A stretch of 64,000 nt of DNA from an uncultured Apibacter sp. GTDB taxonomy: Bacteria > Bacteroidota > Bacteroidia > Flavobacteriales > Weeksellaceae. The position numbers and the translations under genes are program-made. The stretch's first letter is position 1, and each line of letters opens with the position of its first letter. The DNA is taken from NCBI GenBank assembly GCA_945280365.1, contig CALYQD010000005.1:1-64000 (forward strand), written 5' to 3'. Below are positions 61,990 through 64,000 of the stretch, piece by piece. Under the pieces are notes generated by a model. The model had not been told where the DNA came from and searched no databases. It worked only from the letters and a program-made list of their open reading frames with translations.

Positions 61990-63477
61990 CTATTCTAAAA
62001 TTTGTAAGGAATATTTAATTATTTCAATTATTTTTTTCAATTCTTCGATTGTGAAATTTCCAAACCCAAATCTCATGGCAGAGATTTTTTTGTTCTGATA
62101 AAGTAAAGATTTAGGAATAAAAAGATCCTGTTTTAGACAGATTTCCCTTAATTTCATTAGATTTATAGACGAATTCCATTGAGTCCATATGGCTAATCCA
62201 CCAGAAGGAAGTGTAAAATTTACATATTCATTCAATTGATTTTTTAATAAAGATCCTAAATAATCTCTTCTTTCTTTATAAACGGCTGAAGTTTTTCTTA
62301 AATGTCTGTGTATCTCTCCTTCTTCAATAAGTTCACCTAATGCGTATTCCATAAAAATATCGCCTTGTCTGTCAAGCATACTGGAAAATTTTTGCATTTC
62401 AGAAATAAGATTTTCGGGAGCTATGACAAAGCCCATACGAAATCCAGGGGCAAGTGATCTTCCAAATGAACCTATATATACGACCATGCCCGATGTATCA
62501 GCGCTGGCAAGAGGGAGCAGACGATTATTTTCGTAATGAAAATCGTAATCATAGTCATCTTCCAAAATTATAAAACCATAAAGTTGGGAAAGTTCCAATA
62601 ATTCTAATCGCCGACCCGCACTTAAAGGAACCGTAGTTGGGTAATGATGGTGTGGGGTTATATAAAGCATACGAATTTTTCTTTGTTCGCAAAGTTTTTT
62701 TACAGCTTCGGAAGAAATTCCTTCCTCATCTACCGGTATGGTTACAATTTCTGCTCCTACCTTTTGTAATATCATATTTGTGACAAAAAAACTTAGTTCT
62801 CCAACTAATACAACATCTTTAGGAGAAATAAGAAGTTCGGCGGCAATATAGACTCCCATTTCAATACTGCGGGTGATAAGAAGATTATTTTTTGAAATAT
62901 GCAGCCCTCGCGTTAGATTCAGAAAATTAGATAAATTATTTTTAAAATATTCACTGTGGTCAATGAAAGAATCATCTCCTTTTTTATGAAATCTTTTTCT
63001 TTTTAAGTTGGAAGAATATAAACTTGAAAGCAAGTGTATCTGCAATAAACGAGTATCAGGTATTCCATCATTCAGTGCTAAAGAACAAGTTGAAGATTCA
63101 AAAGGATTATCCAATAAATTTGATATTTTATAAGAAAATCCTGTTTTAGAAGGATATTGCGTTAAATAGTCTGTAGATACCTGTTTAATTTTTTTATTAG
63201 TATCATTAGATTTTTGTATGATAAAACTACCCTTATTAGGAAATACTTCAATCCAACCTTGCGCTTCCAATTCTTCGTATACCTTAACGATAGTATTACG
63301 ATTTACCTGAAGCAAATTTCCTAAGATACGGGTTCCCGGAAGACGAGTTCCTTTAGGTAGATATCCTCTTTGGATGGCATTAATCATCTGAGTCGTAATT
63401 TGCAGATATACAGAAATAGTTGAATTTCGATCTATTTGTATAAAACTAAGATAGTGAGTAATAACCGGACTAGCCAT
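61990..63477 (-). CDS. MocR-type regulator: GntR HTH fused to PLP aminotransferase-like domain
   Basis: VYLQITTQMINAIQRGYLPKGTRLPGTRILGNLLQVNRNTIVKVYEELEAQGW; TPHHHYPTTVPLSAGRRLELL; YIGSFGRSLAPGFRMGFV. Confidence 0.95.
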   Translation of the reverse strand: MASPVITHYLSFIQIDRNSTISVYLQITTQMINAIQRGYLPKGTRLPGTRILGNLLQVNRNTIVKVYEELEAQGWIEVFPNKGSFIIQKSNDTNKKIKQVSTDYLTQYPSKTGFSYKISNLLDNPFESSTCSLALNDGIPDTRLLQIHLLSSLYSSNLKRKRFHKKGDDSFIDHSEYFKNNLSNFLNLTRGLHISKNNLLITRSIEMGVYIAAELLISPKDVVLVGELSFFVTNMILQKVGAEIVTIPVDEEGISSEAVKKLCEQRKIRMLYITPHHHYPTTVPLSAGRRLELLELSQLYGFIILEDDYDYDFHYENNRLLPLASADTSGMVVYIGSFGRSLAPGFRMGFVIAPENLISEMQKFSSMLDRQGDIFMEYALGELIEEGEIHRHLRKTSAVYKERRDYLGSLLKNQLNEYVNFTLPSGGLAIWTQWNSSINLMKLREICLKQDLFIPKSLLYQNKKISAMRFGFGNFTIEELKKIIEIIKYSLQILE

Positions 63478-63496
63478 AATACTAAAACTGGTATAG

Positions 63497-63525
63497 TTGA
63501 ATCATCCGGAAAGATAGTACTTTTG
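63497..63525 (+). promoter_or_regulatory. Bacteroidota-type promoter for the terminal TonB receptor
   Basis: TTG (63497) - 18 nt - TACTTTTG (63518-63525). Confidence 0.55.
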
Positions 63526-63571
63526 CTCTAAATTTCAATTATAAATTGTTTTTAATCAAATTATATATTAT

Positions 63572-64000
63572 ATGAAACTACTGCTATCGAATGTAGCTTT
63601 ATCTATAACTTTTATATTAGCTGCACAAAACCATAAAGATTTAGGGGAAGTTGTTATAGAAGGGAAAACTCTCTCTTTACCCTTTTATAAAACTTCACAG
63701 AACGTGCAGATAATTAGTAGAGAAGAAATTGCTTCTATGCCGGCTTCCAGTATTGAAGAAGTACTTTCATATTATTCAGGAGTCGATATCAGACAAAGGG
63801 GGGCACACGGAGTACAAGCTGATATAAGTATAAGAGGAAGCTCATTCGAGCAAGTACTTATTTTAATAAATGGGGTAAGAATGAACGATAGCCAGACAGG
63901 ACATAATTCCATGAATATTCCAATAGATTTAGCCTCCATTGAAAGAATAGAAATAGTTAAAGGACCTTCAGCTCGTCGTTTTGGACAAAATGCGTATGCC
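63572..64000 (+). CDS. TonB-dependent receptor, truncated by the window end
   Basis: MKLLLSNVALSITFILAAQ...SSIEEVLSYYSGVDIRQRGAHGVQADISIRGSSFEQVLILINGVRMNDSQTGHNSMNIPIDLASIERIEIVKGPSARRFGQNAYA. Confidence 0.9.
   Translation, partial: MKLLLSNVALSITFILAAQNHKDLGEVVIEGKTLSLPFYKTSQNVQIISREEIASMPASSIEEVLSYYSGVDIRQRGAHGVQADISIRGSSFEQVLILINGVRMNDSQTGHNSMNIPIDLASIERIEIVKGPSARRFGQNAYA

Noticed and set aside
1-64000. CRISPR arrays, tRNA/rRNA genes, transposases or integrases
   Set aside because: None recognised by eye: no regularly spaced repeats, tRNA cloverleaf or transposase motif. Not excluded by a proper scan.

Overview
AT-rich Bacteroidota (Flavobacteriia-like) chromosomal window. Approximately 1-7.3 kb is an accessory region of truncated Rhs C-terminal cassettes: three Rhs-core tips, divergent toxin tails, candidate immunity ORFs including one SUKH/SMI1-KNR4-like protein, and a direct repeat on both sides. 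7.5-9.6 kb encodes a prolyl oligopeptidase, followed by about 1.6 kb of decayed coding DNA. 11.3-24.8 kb is the ribosomal protein/secY/infA/rpoA superoperon, beginning at rplC with no rpsJ next to it. 25.6-46.4 kb is largely housekeeping: OmpA-like protein, folK, sppA, mreBCD-mrdA-rodA, recG, a thioredoxin-fold protein, a T9SS cargo, clpX, pdhB, GT9, sufE and serS. 46.6-58.0 kb is a coherent iron/siderophore-type locus: AraC regulator, TonB receptor, two DUF4374-like lipoproteins with acidic surface-export-like signals, an exported ankyrin protein, a DUF2271-like protein with a flavinylation-like motif, a PepSY membrane/flavodoxin/FNR reductase, and ApbE. It resembles the Bacteroides xusABC xenosiderophore system extended by a flavin-based reductive arm, and is the best candidate for a little-described system. 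The remainder holds a glycosyltransferase, an aldo/keto reductase, an MFS transporter, a MocR-type regulator and a truncated TonB receptor. All family calls come from reading the translations; no searches were run.
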